Source: Hyphomicrobiales bacterium (GTDB lineage: Bacteria; Pseudomonadota; Alphaproteobacteria; Rhizobiales; Rhizobiaceae). Taken from it: 64,000 nucleotides of DNA. Within the stretch, counting starts at the first letter, position 1. Each line of letters begins with the position of its first letter. The stretch is taken from contig UCNE01000029.1 of assembly GCA_900473685.1 (NCBI GenBank), positions 46,302 through 110,301 of the forward strand. The letters are read 5' to 3'. The position numbers and the translations under genes were made by a program. The notes below the pieces were generated by a model, which saw only the letters and a program-made list of their open reading frames with translations, was not told where the DNA came from and did not search any database. Below are positions 9,605-20,159 of this stretch, piece by piece.

Positions 9605-10498
9605 ATGCCGCGCCAGCCGATCAACGATCTCGTTGCCTTCATCGCCGTTGCCCGCGAACAGAGCTTTACCAGGGCGGCAGCGAGGCTGGGTGTGTCGCAG
9701 TCGGCGCTCAGCCATACGATTACCGGGCTGGAAAAGCGGCTCGGCCTGCGCCTGCTTAACCGCAACACTCGCAGCGTTTCGCCGACACCGGCCGGAGCCC
9801 GCCTGCTCGATACCGCCGGCCCGCGCATGGACGAGATCGAAAGCGAGCTGGCGGCGCTCAGTGAATTGCGCGACAAGCCGGCCGGCACCATCCGCATCAA
9901 CGCAGGTGAGCATGCGGCCGAAGCGGTGCTGTGGCCAGCCCTTGCAAAACTGCTGCCGGATTATCCCGACATCAATGCCGAGGTCATCGTCGACTACGGC
10001 CTGACGGATATCGTTGCCGAGCGCTATGATGCCGGTGTCCGGCTCGGCGAGCAGGTGGCAAAGGACATGATCGCGGTCAGGATCGCGCCCGACATGCGCA
10101 TGGCGGTCGTCGGCTCTCCCGCCTATTTCACCGGACGGAAAAGGCCGCAGACGCCACATGACCTGACCGGTCATTCCTGCATCAACATGCGCCTGCCGAC
10201 CTATGGCGGCATCTATGTCTGGGAGTTCGAAAAGGATGGGCACGAGTTGCGGGTGCGGGTCGAGGGGCGGCTGGTCTTCAACAATATCGCGCTGCGGGTC
10301 AATGCGGCGCTCGAAGGACTGGGCCTGGCCTACCTGCCGGAAGATGTCGTCTGTCCGCATATTGCCGATGGCCGCCTGATCCGCGTTCTCGACGACTGGT
10401 GCCCGCCGTTTTCCGGCTATCACCTCTATTACCCCAGCCGCAAACAGCCGTCCGCCGCCTTCACCCTGCTGGTGAACGCGCTGCGCTATCGCCCGTGA
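9605..10498 (+). CDS. LysR-family transcriptional regulator
   Basis: 297 residues, standard LysR length. Residues ~1-60 are the winged helix-turn-helix (F-I-A-V-A-R-E-Q-S-F-T-R-A-A-A-R-L-G-V-S-Q-S-A-L-S), followed by a periplasmic-binding-protein-like effector domain starting near residue 90 (A-G-T-I-R-I-N). AGGAGA precedes the start; an ATG four bases upstream is out of frame. Divergent from the cupin/aldo-keto reductase operon, which it most likely regulates. The effector is unknown. Confidence 0.9.
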   Translation: MPRQPINDLVAFIAVAREQSFTRAAARLGVSQSALSHTITGLEKRLGLRLLNRNTRSVSPTPAGARLLDTAGPRMDEIESELAALSELRDKPAGTIRINAGEHAAEAVLWPALAKLLPDYPDINAEVIVDYGLTDIVAERYDAGVRLGEQVAKDMIAVRIAPDMRMAVVGSPAYFTGRKRPQTPHDLTGHSCINMRLPTYGGIYVWEFEKDGHELRVRVEGRLVFNNIALRVNAALEGLGLAYLPEDVVCPHIADGRLIRVLDDWCPPFSGYHLYYPSRKQPSAAFTLLVNALRYRP

Positions 10499-10709
10499 GG
10501 GCGTCATCCAGCGGACGTCGCTTGCATTGGGTTGATAAGTTGAAAACACCGAACATGTGTTGATGTCGGCCTGTCGCAAATGTTGATCCCCATGGCCCTG
10601 TTTCAGCCTTTAACGGCCTGTCAAATTGTTATGGTTATCTGGCTTGCCGTCCGGGTGTGTTGACGGCAGACTGCAATGATAGAGCCGGATCGGCTGTTGA
10701 GAGGCGTAC

Positions 10710-11369
10710 ATGGAAATCAAGGGCATCAAGTGGAACTACGATCGCTCTGAACTGATCGCCGATGGCGTTGTTCATGGCGTCGGGCTCGCCTTTGCGCTGA
10801 TCGGTGTCACGGCGATGATCTTCTACGCCAGCGTCTGGAGCACGTCGGGACAGCTGGTTGCCGCCTGGATCTACGGGGCGGGACTGGTGGCGACGCTGTC
10901 GATTTCCTTCCTCTACAATCTCTATCCGGTGTCGCAGACCAAGTGGTTCCTGCGCCGCTTCGATCACTCGTCGATCTTCATCCTGATTGCCGCCACCTAT
11001 ACGCCGTTCCTGCAGCGCGGCTGGGACGATCCCTATCTGTTCGGCATGCTGATCGGCATCTGGTCGATCGCCATCGTCGGCGTGCTGATCAAATGTGTCT
11101 TTCCCGGCCGCTTCGACAGGCTGGCGATCCTGCTTTACCTCGCCATGGGCTGGAGCGGCGTCTTTGCTGCCGGTCCGTTATTGTCGCAACTCACCGAAAC
11201 GACAATGATCCTCATTCTGGCGGGCGGCATCATCTATTCCCTGGGTGTGATTTTCCATGTCTGGGAAAAGCTGCGCTTCCAGAACGCCATCTGGCACGGC
11301 TTCGTCGTCACCGCCGCCGCCGTACATTATTCCGCCGTTCTTACCTGCATCAGCAGTGCTGCGAGCTGA
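10710..11369 (+). CDS. Hemolysin III / PAQR family membrane protein
   Basis: 219 residues with about seven hydrophobic helices. Conserved family residues are visible: D-G-V-V-H-G-V-G in the first helix, R-R-F-D-H-S-S-I-F in the third, and a C-terminal pair of His residues (W-H-G-F and A-V-H-Y). These His and Asp residues are proposed to bind zinc in the HlyIII/PAQR family. It is an inner-membrane protein of uncertain role. Monocistronic, with the ATG preceded by a GAGAGG-like site. Confidence 0.85.
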   Translation: MEIKGIKWNYDRSELIADGVVHGVGLAFALIGVTAMIFYASVWSTSGQLVAAWIYGAGLVATLSISFLYNLYPVSQTKWFLRRFDHSSIFILIAATYTPFLQRGWDDPYLFGMLIGIWSIAIVGVLIKCVFPGRFDRLAILLYLAMGWSGVFAAGPLLSQLTETTMILILAGGIIYSLGVIFHVWEKLRFQNAIWHGFVVTAAAVHYSAVLTCISSAAS

Positions 11370-11389
11370 AGCGACAGCTGACAGCCTGC

Positions 11390-12256
11390 TCAGGTCGCGG
11401 CAGCGCCACGCACTGCCCGCAAACGCTGGTTATCGAGCGCCAGACCCAAAATCCGCGCGATGATATCGACGGGTGCCTCGGATGACGACGGCCGCTCGCC
11501 GGGCGCAAAGGCAAGCCCGACAACGGCGCTCTGGCCCGCCGCTGATGTCACCGGCCAGAAATCGAAACGCGACGCCGCAGCCGGATAGACGCCGGCCCGC
11601 GCCACTGTTCCCATCACCAGCGCTGCCCGTGCAGCCTCCAGATCGGCCGCCTGAAGCTCAGGGCCACCGGTGCTGTTGACGGAGGTAACGTCACTCCCGC
11701 TTAGCAGGATCACCACGGCGGGAACGTCGAACAATGCTGCCAACGTCTTGCCGGTCATGGAGACAACCGCCTTGGTGTCCGTGGCTGCCCCGATATCACG
11801 GCTGTAGGCTTGCAGCATGGTGGCCTGTCGTGTCAGCAATGCCGCATTGATCGCCCGGCGGCGGGAGGTAAAGGCAACGCTGCTGACGATCAGCCCGACG
11901 AACAGCAGCAGGCCGATCGCCCAGACATTGGCGGGGTCGTTGACAGTCAGCGTATAACGCGGCTCGGTCAGGAAGAAATTGTAGGCGAGCGCCCCAAGCA
12001 CGGCCGAACAGACGGAAGCCCCGAACCCGAAGGAAACGCCGGCGATGATCACCGGTATGACGAAGACGAGCGAAACATTCGGGATGCTCATGCCGCTGTC
12101 GATCCCCAGAGCCACGACCGTGGCGGCAGCCGTCATTGCGACCGCCGCAAAATAACCCGTCAGAGCCGGGGCTTGCGACGGTGCCTCGACCAGAAACGGA
12201 TCGGCCGTCCGCAGGGGGGCGATCTCCCTGTCCAGACCGGATTCAACCTGTGTCAT
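11390..12256 (-). CDS. DUF4118 (KdpD-type membrane domain) protein without a kinase
   Basis: 288 residues. Residues ~30-135 contain four hydrophobic segments with the DUF4118 signature seen in the membrane part of KdpD potassium sensors (I-P-N-V-S-L-V-F-V-I-P-V and A-Y-N-F-F-L-T-E-P). A soluble C-terminal region (~150-280) resembles a GAF domain. No histidine-kinase H-box or ATPase domain is present, and no response regulator is adjacent, so it is an orphan sensor-like protein. It converges on the HlyIII gene with 20 bases between stops. Confidence 0.75.
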   Translation of the reverse strand: MTQVESGLDREIAPLRTADPFLVEAPSQAPALTGYFAAVAMTAAATVVALGIDSGMSIPNVSLVFVIPVIIAGVSFGFGASVCSAVLGALAYNFFLTEPRYTLTVNDPANVWAIGLLLFVGLIVSSVAFTSRRRAINAALLTRQATMLQAYSRDIGAATDTKAVVSMTGKTLAALFDVPAVVILLSGSDVTSVNSTGGPELQAADLEAARAALVMGTVARAGVYPAAASRFDFWPVTSAAGQSAVVGLAFAPGERPSSSEAPVDIIARILGLALDNQRLRAVRGAAAT

Positions 12257-12430
12257 TGTTCAACTCCCGCCAAAGTTATGCGGTCCTGCCGCCAGAGCGG
12301 CGGACGCAGCTGCGATAGACGGCTGCAGTATACACCCGGCGCCATTCGGGCGTGAGTGAAACGTGAGGGGGATTCCGGTGGCTTCCGGGCAGCCGGATTG
12401 GCGATCCCGAATGTTCTGCGGCAGCCGGTG

Positions 12431-12946
12431 TCAGTTCGGCGCAGCCGCGGGGGCGGCCGTTGGTGCCTGGTTGCATCCTTCGGCAGGGCGCAGGGATTTT
12501 ATCATGCGGTTGACGAGCTTGTCGTAAGCCTTCAGCGCCGATCGTGGATATTCCAGCTGGAAATAAGCAGCGCTGCCGTCGCAAAGCGCCACGCCCCGCA
12601 CGTAGAGAACGTTGGCGGACCGGGAGCCGGAATAGCTTGCCCAGCCCGGCGTCACCTTCTGATAAGTGATCGCCCAGCCCTTTTCCTCGTCCCAGGCGAT
12701 ACGCTGGCGGATATCGGCGGCAAAGGAGCCGTTCCCGGCAAAAGCGCCGAAAATCAATAGCCTGGCGCCGTCCCTTGAATCAAACGTTGCGCCGTCGCCG
12801 TTATCGCTTTCCTGCGTCAGCGCAAAACCGGGCGGTACTTCGGCGCTGTAGCTGAAACGCGGATTTGAGTAACGGGTCCAGACGTCCGCCGCCGAAACGG
12901 GGAGTGCGGTGCAAAGGGTCACAATCAGCAGCCATGCAGTTCTCAA
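12431..12946 (-). CDS. Secreted protein of unknown function
   Basis: 171 residues with a clear Sec signal peptide (M-R-T-A-W-L-L-I-V-T-L through A-L-P-V-S-A-A). The mature part begins with W-T-R-Y-S-N-P-R-F-S-Y, a pattern found in small periplasmic proteins of rhizobia, has two Cys (in V-A-L-C-D-G and E-G-C-N) that could form a disulfide, and ends in an Ala/Pro-rich tail. It starts 14 bases after the msrB stop on the same strand, so it is probably co-transcribed with it; a role in envelope oxidative stress is only a guess. Confidence 0.7.
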   Translation of the reverse strand: MRTAWLLIVTLCTALPVSAADVWTRYSNPRFSYSAEVPPGFALTQESDNGDGATFDSRDGARLLIFGAFAGNGSFAADIRQRIAWDEEKGWAITYQKVTPGWASYSGSRSANVLYVRGVALCDGSAAYFQLEYPRSALKAYDKLVNRMIKSLRPAEGCNQAPTAAPAAAPN

Positions 12947-12959
12947 GACTGTTTCTCCA

Positions 12960-13367
12960 TCAGCCGTCTTCGAATGTCAGGGCAGCACCATTCATGCAAT
13001 AGCGCAAGCCCGTCGGCGGCGGGCCATCTGCAAACACATGGCCGAGATGGGCATCACAATCGGCGCAGCGGATTGCGGTCCGGCTGAGGCCATAGGAGAC
13101 GTCGTGATGTTTTGTCACGGCATCCACGGAGATCGGCTCGAAAAAACTCGGCCAGCCCGTGCCGGAATCGAATTTGGCCTTTGAGCGGTAGAGCGGCCGG
13201 TTGCAGCAGACGCAATGATAGCTACCGGTTTTTCCCGGCTCGAAATCGGGGCTGGAAAAAGCCCGCTCGGTGCCATGCTGCCGGGTGACCCGGTATTGCT
13301 CCGGGGTCAGCTGCTCGCGCCATTCGGCATCGGTTCTGTCGATTTTCAGGGGGCGTTTCTGCTGCAT
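12960..13367 (-). CDS. msrB: Peptide-methionine (R)-S-oxide reductase MsrB
   Basis: 135 residues, full length. Two zinc-binding Cys pairs are visible (C-V-C-C and C-A-D-C), along with the family blocks [10 protein letters not shown] and A-H-L-G-H-V-F. The catalytic Cys lies in R-Y-C-M-N-G near the C terminus. The enzyme reduces the R epimer of methionine sulfoxide in proteins using thioredoxin. No signal peptide, so cytoplasmic. It heads a two-gene unit with the secreted protein downstream. Confidence 0.95.
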   Translation of the reverse strand: MQQKRPLKIDRTDAEWREQLTPEQYRVTRQHGTERAFSSPDFEPGKTGSYHCVCCNRPLYRSKAKFDSGTGWPSFFEPISVDAVTKHHDVSYGLSRTAIRCADCDAHLGHVFADGPPPTGLRYCMNGAALTFEDG

Positions 13368-13627
13368 CGGCCTCTCCGTGACGTTATGGCGCAGGAGATA
13401 GGCCGAACTTCGGCGCCGGCAATTGTCAGAAGAGGCGGCGGGATCAAATTGGTGCCGTCCTACAACAGGTCTTTTCCTGCGAGAGCTGGGGAAGAGGACC
13501 TGTATATCCGGCCATAACCTTGAGTTTACCGTTCGCTTGCCCTATTCCCAGAGGGTGACATTGCGGCATTTTCCTGCCGCCTTTCCTGCTTTTCGCCACC
13601 CCCGCTCACGAAAGGACCTGCTGACCC

Positions 13628-15988
13628 ATGAATGTCACCGACCTGACATTTCTGGCCCTCTGCCTTCCTTTCCTGGGGGCGCTTTTTGCGCCTTTGCTGA
13701 CACGCATGTTCGGCCACAATGCAGCCTGGGTGCTGGCCCTCATCCCGGCCGCGATCTTTGTCCATTTTTCCGGCTTTGCGGCTGAGATCGCCCAGGGCAC
13801 GGCCGTCACCGGCGGTTACACCTGGGTGCCGTCCTTCGATGTGCGGTTTTCCTGGTTGATCGATGGCCTGTCGCTGAGCTTCATCCTGCTGATCTCGGGC
13901 ATTGGCGCGCTGATCGTGCTGTATGCCGGTGGCTACCTGAAGGGCCATCCGCATCAGGGCCGGTTCTTCTCGTTCCTGTTGATGTTCATGGGATCGATGC
14001 TGGGGCTGGTGGCCTCCGACAGTTTCCTGATGCTGTTCGTCTTCTGGGAGCTGACCTCGATCACCTCGTTCCTGCTGATCGGCTTTGACCATCATCGCGA
14101 AGCCGCGCGCCGCGCCGCCTTCCAGGCGCTGGTCGTCACCGGCGGCGGCGGGCTGTTCCTGCTCGCCGGTCTGATCGTGCTGTGGAACATTTCCGGCGTC
14201 ACTCAATTTTCGGCGCTCACGGCGCTTGGTCCTCTCGTCAAGGCGAGCCCGCTTTATCTCGCGGTGCTGGTGCTGGTGCTTGGCGGCGCTTTCACCAAGT
14301 CGGCGCAGTTTCCGTTCCATTTCTGGCTGCCGAATGCCATGGAAGCGCCGACTCCGGTCTCGGCCTACCTGCATTCGGCCACCATGGTGAAGGCCGGCGT
14401 CTATCTGCTGATGCGGCTCAATCCCGTGCTCGGCGGTACGCCGGAATGGCAGCTGATCCTGCCGATGTTCGGCGCGGCGACGCTGGTGATCGGCGCGCTC
14501 CTGGCCGTGCGCCAGACGGATCTCAAGCTGATGCTCGCCTATACGACCATGTCGTCGCTCGGGCTTCTGGTCATGCTCACCGGTTTCGGTGCGCCCTATG
14601 CCATCGAGGCGGCGGTGCTCTATCTCGTCGCCCACTCGTTGTTCAAGGGTGCTCTGTTCATGGTGGCTGGCATCATTGATCACGAGACCGGCACCCGCGA
14701 TGTGACGCGCCTCGGCGGGCTGCGTTCGGCCATGCCGCTGACCTTTGCGATTGCGCTCGCCGCCGCCATCTCGATGGGTGGCCTGCCGCCGTTCTTCGGC
14801 TTCCTCGCCAAGGAAGAGGTCTATGCGGTGCTGTCGTCGTCTGATCCGCGCTCGATCGTTTTTGCGGTCCTTGCCATCATCGGCAACGCCCTGATGTTTG
14901 CCATCGCCTTTGCCGTGGCGCTGAAGCCGTTTGCCGGAAAACCGGTGGCAACGCCGAAACACGCGCATGAAGCACCCGTCCTGCTCTGGCTCGGACCTGC
15001 GGTTCTGGCCTTGGCCGGGCTTGCCGCCGCCGTGCTGTCGGGCGCCGTCCATGCGCTGTTCTCCACGCCGATGGCCTCTGCCATTGCCGGTGAGCCGCGC
15101 GCGGTCGCCATCTCGCTTGTGCCGCATATCGGCGTGCCGCTGGCGCTGTCTGTCTTGACGATCGTTATCGGTATTGCGCTTTACATTGGCCTTGCGCGGG
15201 TGAGGGCAGGTGTTGCCTCGGCTCTCGCCTGGATCGGCTGGGGGCCGGATCGCGGCTTCGATCAGGCCATTTCCGGCCTTGTCCGCCTGTCCTTCGCCAT
15301 CACACGGCGGCTGCAGAACGGCAGGCTGGACAGCTATATGACCATGACCTTCGTAGCGATCGCGGTGGTCCTGCTCGTACCGCCATTCGTGTTCGGCGAA
15401 CTGGCGCTGGCGCCGGTCTTCCCGTCCATTCCGCTGCATGAACTGGCGATCATGATCATTGCGGTGATCGGCCTGTTTGCCGTCGTTCTCGCCAAGGACC
15501 GGCTGACGGCGATCGTCTCGCTCGGCATTCAGGGCTTTTCGGTCGCAGTGATCTTCCTGCTGTACGGCGCGCCGGATCTGGCCTTCACCCAGTTCATGAT
15601 CGAAACGCTGGCGGTGGTTATCCTGGCGCTGGTGATGACGCGGCTGAGGCTGTCGCCATCCGACCGCCGGCCGTTCCGCCAGACCCTGCCGGACGCCGCC
15701 ATTGCGCTCGCCTGCGGGCTTGGCGCCGGGCTTTTGCTGCTAAAGGTAACGCAGGTGCCGTTCGATACGGCGCTCTCCGATTTCTTCGCGCAATATTCGA
15801 AAACCATCGCCCACGGCGCCAACATCGTCAACGTCATCATCGTCGACTTCCGCGGCACCGATACGCTGGGCGAGATTGCCGTGGTGATGATCGCCGGGCT
15901 GGCCATTCTGTCGCTGGTGCGGCTCAGGGCCGGATCGCTGCGCCGCATCGCCGACAATGATCCCGATGCGGAGGAGGCCGGCCGATGA
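13628..15988 (+). CDS. mrpA: Na+/H+ antiporter subunit A (Mrp/Mnh)
   Basis: 786 residues of almost continuous membrane helices. The NuoL-like proton-channel core shows [12 protein letters not shown], the conserved lysine region [16 protein letters not shown] and [10 protein letters not shown]. The C-terminal ~170 residues (P-S-I-P-L-H-E-L onward) are the extra MrpA-specific part related to DUF4040. First gene of a seven-gene operon with overlapping stops and starts. In the Mrp complex all seven subunits are needed to exchange cytoplasmic Na+ or K+ for protons under alkaline or salt stress. Confidence 0.95.
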   Translation: MNVTDLTFLALCLPFLGALFAPLLTRMFGHNAAWVLALIPAAIFVHFSGFAAEIAQGTAVTGGYTWVPSFDVRFSWLIDGLSLSFILLISGIGALIVLYAGGYLKGHPHQGRFFSFLLMFMGSMLGLVASDSFLMLFVFWELTSITSFLLIGFDHHREAARRAAFQALVVTGGGGLFLLAGLIVLWNISGVTQFSALTALGPLVKASPLYLAVLVLVLGGAFTKSAQFPFHFWLPNAMEAPTPVSAYLHSATMVKAGVYLLMRLNPVLGGTPEWQLILPMFGAATLVIGALLAVRQTDLKLMLAYTTMSSLGLLVMLTGFGAPYAIEAAVLYLVAHSLFKGALFMVAGIIDHETGTRDVTRLGGLRSAMPLTFAIALAAAISMGGLPPFFGFLAKEEVYAVLSSSDPRSIVFAVLAIIGNALMFAIAFAVALKPFAGKPVATPKHAHEAPVLLWLGPAVLALAGLAAAVLSGAVHALFSTPMASAIAGEPRAVAISLVPHIGVPLALSVLTIVIGIALYIGLARVRAGVASALAWIGWGPDRGFDQAISGLVRLSFAITRRLQNGRLDSYMTMTFVAIAVVLLVPPFVFGELALAPVFPSIPLHELAIMIIAVIGLFAVVLAKDRLTAIVSLGIQGFSVAVIFLLYGAPDLAFTQFMIETLAVVILALVMTRLRLSPSDRRPFRQTLPDAAIALACGLGAGLLLLKVTQVPFDTALSDFFAQYSKTIAHGANIVNVIIVDFRGTDTLGEIAVVMIAGLAILSLVRLRAGSLRRIADNDPDAEEAGR

Positions 15989-16404
15989 AATCGCTGATCT
16001 TCCGAACCATCACCCCGGTCATCGTCAGCGTCATGGTGCTGTTCTCGATCTTCGTTTTGCTGCGCGGCCATAATGAGCCGGGTGGCGGCTTTATCGGCGG
16101 CCTGATCGCCGTTGCCGCGTTGTCGATCTACGGCATTGCCTTCGGCGTCGAGACCGTGCGCCGCGCCATCGTCTTTCACCCGCTGTCGATCGCCGGGGCA
16201 GGCCTGCTGTTGGCAACGCTGTCCGGCCTGCTGTCGATGTTCTTCAAGGTGCCGTTCATGACCGGGCTCTGGGTCTATCCGGTGGTTCTCGGTGAGGAAA
16301 TCCCGCTGTCCAGCGTCATGACGTTCGATATCGGCGTCTATCTGGTCGTCGTCGGCGCCGTCACCTCGATTGCCCTGTCGCTCGAGGAAAGGGGGGAAGA
16401 TTGA
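15985..16404 (+). CDS. mrpB: Na+/H+ antiporter subunit B
   Basis: 139 residues with four hydrophobic helices and the MnhB signature [12 protein letters not shown]. Its ATG overlaps the mrpA stop (ATGA), indicating translational coupling. Separate B and C subunits distinguish this operon from rhizobial pha1-type clusters in which A and B are fused. Confidence 0.93.
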   Translation: MKSLIFRTITPVIVSVMVLFSIFVLLRGHNEPGGGFIGGLIAVAALSIYGIAFGVETVRRAIVFHPLSIAGAGLLLATLSGLLSMFFKVPFMTGLWVYPVVLGEEIPLSSVMTFDIGVYLVVVGAVTSIALSLEERGED

Positions 16405-16781
16405 TGGAACCCGTTTTCGCGCTTTTGACCGGCATCTTCGTGGCTGTTGCCGTCTATCTGCTTCTGTCGAAATCGATCATCCGCATGCTGCTGGGCGTTG
16501 CCATCCTCGGCAATGCGGTCAACCTGCTGCTCTTTACCAGCGGCCGCATCCTGCGCGAGGTGCCGCCGGTGATCGGGGCGGGGCTCGACGTGCCGGCCGG
16601 CGCGACCGCCAATCCGTTGCCGCAGGCGCTGATCCTGACGGCAATCGTCATTTCATTCTCGTTCTTTGCCTTCCTTTTGGTGCTGTCCTGGCGCGCCTAT
16701 CGTGTTCTTGGAACGGACAACACCGATGGTATGCGCGTGGCCGAGCCGGACGATGTCCAGCCGCCGCCGCTTGGATACTGA
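16401..16781 (+). CDS. mrpC: Na+/H+ antiporter subunit C
   Basis: 126 residues, NuoK-like, three helices. The conserved [15 protein letters not shown] and [13 protein letters not shown] segments are typical of MnhC/MrpC. It overlaps mrpB by four bases (ATGA). Confidence 0.93.
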   Translation: MMEPVFALLTGIFVAVAVYLLLSKSIIRMLLGVAILGNAVNLLLFTSGRILREVPPVIGAGLDVPAGATANPLPQALILTAIVISFSFFAFLLVLSWRAYRVLGTDNTDGMRVAEPDDVQPPPLGY

Positions 16782-16785
16782 CAGC

Positions 16786-18345
16786 ATGGCCGTTTCGTCT
16801 TCCCCCGCCGATCTCTCCGCAGCCCTGGTTCTTCAACCGGTGGCGGCGCTCGACTGGCTGGTGATCCTGCCGGTCGCCTGGTGCATTTCGATCGGCGCGA
16901 TCCTGATGATGATCCGCTACAAGGGCATGGCGCAGCCGCTGGTGGCGATTTTCGGGCTCGCCGTTCTCGTGGCGCTCGATGCCGGCCTTCTGTGGCATGT
17001 CGCGCAAAGCGGGCCGGTAACGATGGTCATGGGACGCTGGCTGCCGCCATTCGGCATCGCGTTCACGGTCGATCTGACCGGTGCGCTGTTTGCGCTGACA
17101 TCGGCCGTGGTGGCGCTGGTTGGGGCGGTCGCCGCCATCGACGATGTCAATGCCAGCGGCAGGCGCTACGGTTTTTATCCCTTCCTGCTGCTTTTGATGG
17201 CGGGCGTCAGCGGCGCGTTTCTGACCGGCGACGTCTTTAACCTCTATGTCTGGTTCGAAGTGCTTTTGATCTCGTCCTTCGGGCTTCTGGTGCTGGGCGC
17301 CGAGCGCGAGCAGATCGACGGGGCGGTGAAATACGGTTTCCTCAATCTGGTCGCCACGACGCTGTTCCTGCTGACCACCGGCTATCTCTACGGCATCTTC
17401 GGCACGCTCAACATGGCCGATATCGCCCGCAAGGCTCCCGGCCTGCAATCAGTCGCGCCGCTGGTCACACTGACGGCGCTCTATATCCTGGCCTTCTCGA
17501 TGAAGGCGGCGGCGTTTCCGGTGAACTTTTGGCTGCCCGCCTCCTACCACACGCCGCGCATCGTCGTTTCCGCGCTGTTTGCCGGGCTGCTGACCAAGGT
17601 CGGCATCTATGCGCTGATCCGCATCGGCGTCATGCTGTTTCCGGCTGAGCGCGAACAGCTCGGATTGGTGCTGGCGATCGTCGCGGCGCTGACGATGCTG
17701 ACGGGATCGCTTGGCGCGCTGGCGCAGTCCGATACCCGCCGCCTGCTCGGTTATCTCGTCATCTCCGGCATCGGCGCCATGCTGGCCGGTATCGCCATTG
17801 GCGGGCCGGATGCGATCTCCGGGGTGATCTTCTACGCCGTTCATTCGATGCTGGTGATGACGGCTTTGTATCTGGCGGCCGGTCTCGCCGCCCGGCTTGG
17901 CGGTGGTTTTTCGCTTGGCTCTGCAGGCGGGCTCTATCGCAACTACCTGCTGTTCACGGCATTGTCGCTGATGCTGTTCTTCTCGGTCTCCGGCCTGCCG
18001 CCGTTCTCCGGCTTCTGGCCGAAGGTGATGCTGGTCAAGGCCGCGATAAACGGGGATGCGTCCTGGCTGGCGGCTATCCTGCTTTTGTCCGGCTTCCTCA
18101 CCATGATTGCCACTGGCCGGGTGTTCCTGCTCGCCTATTGGCGCCCGGTTGAGACGCAACCGGCGGCAGCGCCGCAGCCGCTGGCATTTTCCGCCCTGTT
18201 GCCGCTTCTGATCCTGACGGTGTTGAGCATTCTCATCGGGGTGCTTCCGGAAACCTTGCTGAACCTTGCCCAGCAGGCGGCGTCTACGCTTGCCGAGCCG
18301 TCCGCCTATCTCCACTCCGTCTTTCCGGCAGGAGGTGCGCCGTGA
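16786..18345 (+). CDS. mrpD: Na+/H+ antiporter subunit D
   Basis: 519 residues, NuoN/NuoM-like proton-translocating subunit. Seen are W-F-E-V-L-L-I-S-S-F-G-L-L-V (channel Glu), the Lys-containing S-M-K-A-A-A-F-P-V-N-F-W-L-P and the later F-F-S-V-S-G-L-P-P-F-S-G-F-W-P-K. Starts four bases after mrpC; longer in-frame starts inside mrpC are shadows. It acts with MrpA as an antiporter-like channel. Confidence 0.94.
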   Translation: MAVSSSPADLSAALVLQPVAALDWLVILPVAWCISIGAILMMIRYKGMAQPLVAIFGLAVLVALDAGLLWHVAQSGPVTMVMGRWLPPFGIAFTVDLTGALFALTSAVVALVGAVAAIDDVNASGRRYGFYPFLLLLMAGVSGAFLTGDVFNLYVWFEVLLISSFGLLVLGAEREQIDGAVKYGFLNLVATTLFLLTTGYLYGIFGTLNMADIARKAPGLQSVAPLVTLTALYILAFSMKAAAFPVNFWLPASYHTPRIVVSALFAGLLTKVGIYALIRIGVMLFPAEREQLGLVLAIVAALTMLTGSLGALAQSDTRRLLGYLVISGIGAMLAGIAIGGPDAISGVIFYAVHSMLVMTALYLAAGLAARLGGGFSLGSAGGLYRNYLLFTALSLMLFFSVSGLPPFSGFWPKVMLVKAAINGDASWLAAILLLSGFLTMIATGRVFLLAYWRPVETQPAAAPQPLAFSALLPLLILTVLSILIGVLPETLLNLAQQAASTLAEPSAYLHSVFPAGGAP

Positions 18346-18818
18346 CATTTCTTGCCGTCAATCTGCTGTTGATGCTGACCTGGGCAGCGGTGTCCGGCAG
18401 TTTTACAGTTCACAACCTGCTGCTCGGCTTTGCCGTTGGTGCGCTGTCGCTCTGGCTGGTGCGCGAGCAGTTTGCGGCGGCGCGCCTGCGCGTCCGGCCC
18501 CTCAAGCTGTTGCTGCTTGTTGCCTTGTTCTTCAAGGAACTGTCGCTGTCGGCCATCAAGGTGGCGATCCTGGTGGTTCGGCCAAACATGCGGCTGCGGC
18601 CGGGCATTTTTGCCTTTCCGCTGTCGCTGACGCGGGATTTCGAAATCACCCTGCTCGCCAACCTGATCACGCTGACGCCGGGCACGCTGTCGGTCGATGT
18701 CTCCGACGACCGCAAGACGCTTTATGTCCACGCGCTGGATTGCCATGATCCAGCGGCGGAAAGGCGGGCGATTTCCGGCGGTTTCGAACGCCGCATCCGG
18801 GAGGCCTTTCCGTTATGA
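18342..18818 (+). CDS. mrpE: Na+/H+ antiporter subunit E
   Basis: 158 residues. N-terminal membrane segments, then [12 protein letters not shown] and [14 protein letters not shown], the signature of MnhE, ending in a soluble tail with L-Y-V-H-A-L-D. Start overlaps mrpD by four bases. Confidence 0.93.
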   Translation: MTFLAVNLLLMLTWAAVSGSFTVHNLLLGFAVGALSLWLVREQFAAARLRVRPLKLLLLVALFFKELSLSAIKVAILVVRPNMRLRPGIFAFPLSLTRDFEITLLANLITLTPGTLSVDVSDDRKTLYVHALDCHDPAAERRAISGGFERRIREAFPL

Positions 18819-19189
18819 ACGCCGCCACCATTCTCTCGTCTTCGATCTCCTTCGCCCTTGCCGCCCTGTCGCTCGGGCTGTTGCTGACGGTGCTGCGGAT
18901 CCTGCGCGGGCCGACCTTGCCCGACCGGGTGCTCGGTCTCGACATGCTGGTGGCGATCGCCATCGGTCTCATCGCGGTTTTGGCCATCAAGAGCGGCTTC
19001 AATCTCTATATCGACATCGCCATTGCGCTCGGCCTCGTCGGCTTTCTGGCAACCGTCGCCTTTGCCCGTTTCATCCTGGCGCGGGGGCTGTCGCCGGAAA
19101 AGGACGCCGGGGCAGGGCTCCCGGTGCCGGGGGCGCAGAAGTTGAAGCGGGGCAAGTCCGCGCGCCGCAATAAAAAGGGAGCCCGCTGA
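18815..19189 (+). CDS. mrpF: Na+/H+ antiporter subunit F
   Basis: 124 residues with three helices and the [16 protein letters not shown] signature of MnhF/PhaF. The C-terminal 25 residues are Lys/Arg-rich and unusually long for the family. Start overlaps mrpE by four bases. Confidence 0.92.
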   Translation: MNAATILSSSISFALAALSLGLLLTVLRILRGPTLPDRVLGLDMLVAIAIGLIAVLAIKSGFNLYIDIAIALGLVGFLATVAFARFILARGLSPEKDAGAGLPVPGAQKLKRGKSARRNKKGAR

Positions 19190-19551
19190 TGACAGGTGAT
19201 CCCGACATGCTGACGGCCGTTGCGGTCAGTGCGCTCCTGGTGATCGGCTCGCTGTTCAGCGTGCTGGCGGCCCTCGGGCTACTGCGTTTCCCCGATCTCT
19301 ATACGCGCATGCACGCAGCCTCCAAGGCGGGTACGATCGGTTCCGGCCTGCTGCTGCTGGCTGCGGGCATCCACGCAATGGATATCGCCATCCTCTTGCG
19401 TGCCCTGGCCGGTTTTGCCTTTTTCGTGCTGACTGCGCCGCTTTCGGCCCATCTGCTGGCCAAGGCCGCGCATCAGGCCGGTTACCGGCTGACCAATCTG
19501 TCGGTGACCGACCAGTTGCCGCAGCCCGCGCCGAAATCCCGGCCCCACTGA
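19189..19551 (+). CDS. mrpG: Na+/H+ antiporter subunit G
   Basis: 120 residues with three helices and the [18 protein letters not shown] motif that defines MnhG/PhaG. The start shares one base with the mrpF stop. Last gene of the mrp operon. Confidence 0.93.
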   Translation: MTGDPDMLTAVAVSALLVIGSLFSVLAALGLLRFPDLYTRMHAASKAGTIGSGLLLLAAGIHAMDIAILLRALAGFAFFVLTAPLSAHLLAKAAHQAGYRLTNLSVTDQLPQPAPKSRPH

Positions 19552-20159
19552 CACATTTGCCTTTAATCGACCGCATTCTGCCGCGATGCATGCGCGGCGC
19601 GAATCTCATCGAGCGCAACTGTCTTCATTGCGCCGGCCGCGCGCGTTTCTCCCTAGAATGTCCGGTGGATGGATTCTGGTATTGCTGGAAACAGTGTGGT
19701 TAACGGCAAGTAAACTGGCGGTTATTTGAAAAGCCGTACAGCCTCTGCGGCAAAGTGTATCGTAATGTTTCCGATCACGCATTGTTATGCGTTGGCTTTG
19801 AAGATCAATAGGCTAAATTTCGCATAAATTATGATTGGACTTTTGCCCGATCGATGTTAATCGAGTAAAGGCAAAGTGTCCATTTCTGTATTACTTCATT
19901 CTGAAATTCCAGCATGGGTTGTGATTGTTGATTGTTGCTTTGAGGCGCAGGGTTGTCCCGGCGCTTTGGCAATGGTTTCCAGCCCGTAGGAATTGGGAGT
20001 ATTATACGGTTGTCGTAGTTTTCTGTCGTTTCCAGGTGTAAAATACATCTGGTCAGGCGGGTATCGCGATGTCGGGCACTTTCTCAAGATGGTTTGGTTG
20101 TGTTCGCGATAAACCCGTCGCGGCCACGTTTGAAGTGATTCCGATAGGAGAAAGAAAAA
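19552..20159. other. Long leader/intergenic region upstream of mucR
   Basis: 608 bases without a convincing gene. The part 19730-20070 is A/T-rich with several TTAA and ATAAA runs, the kind of DNA bound by MucR itself, which is known to autorepress in rhizobia. GATAGGAG just before 20160 is the mucR ribosome binding site. No clear terminator for the mrp operon was found. Confidence 0.6.

Noticed and set aside
13526..15439. 637-codon minus-strand frame opposite mrpA
   Set aside because: Shadow of a GC-rich membrane gene; Arg/Gln/His/Asp-rich translation, no family, no ribosome site.
19552..20159. Possible riboswitch or small RNA upstream of mucR
   Set aside because: No conserved fold or hairpin-U pattern could be recognised by eye; left as a long leader.
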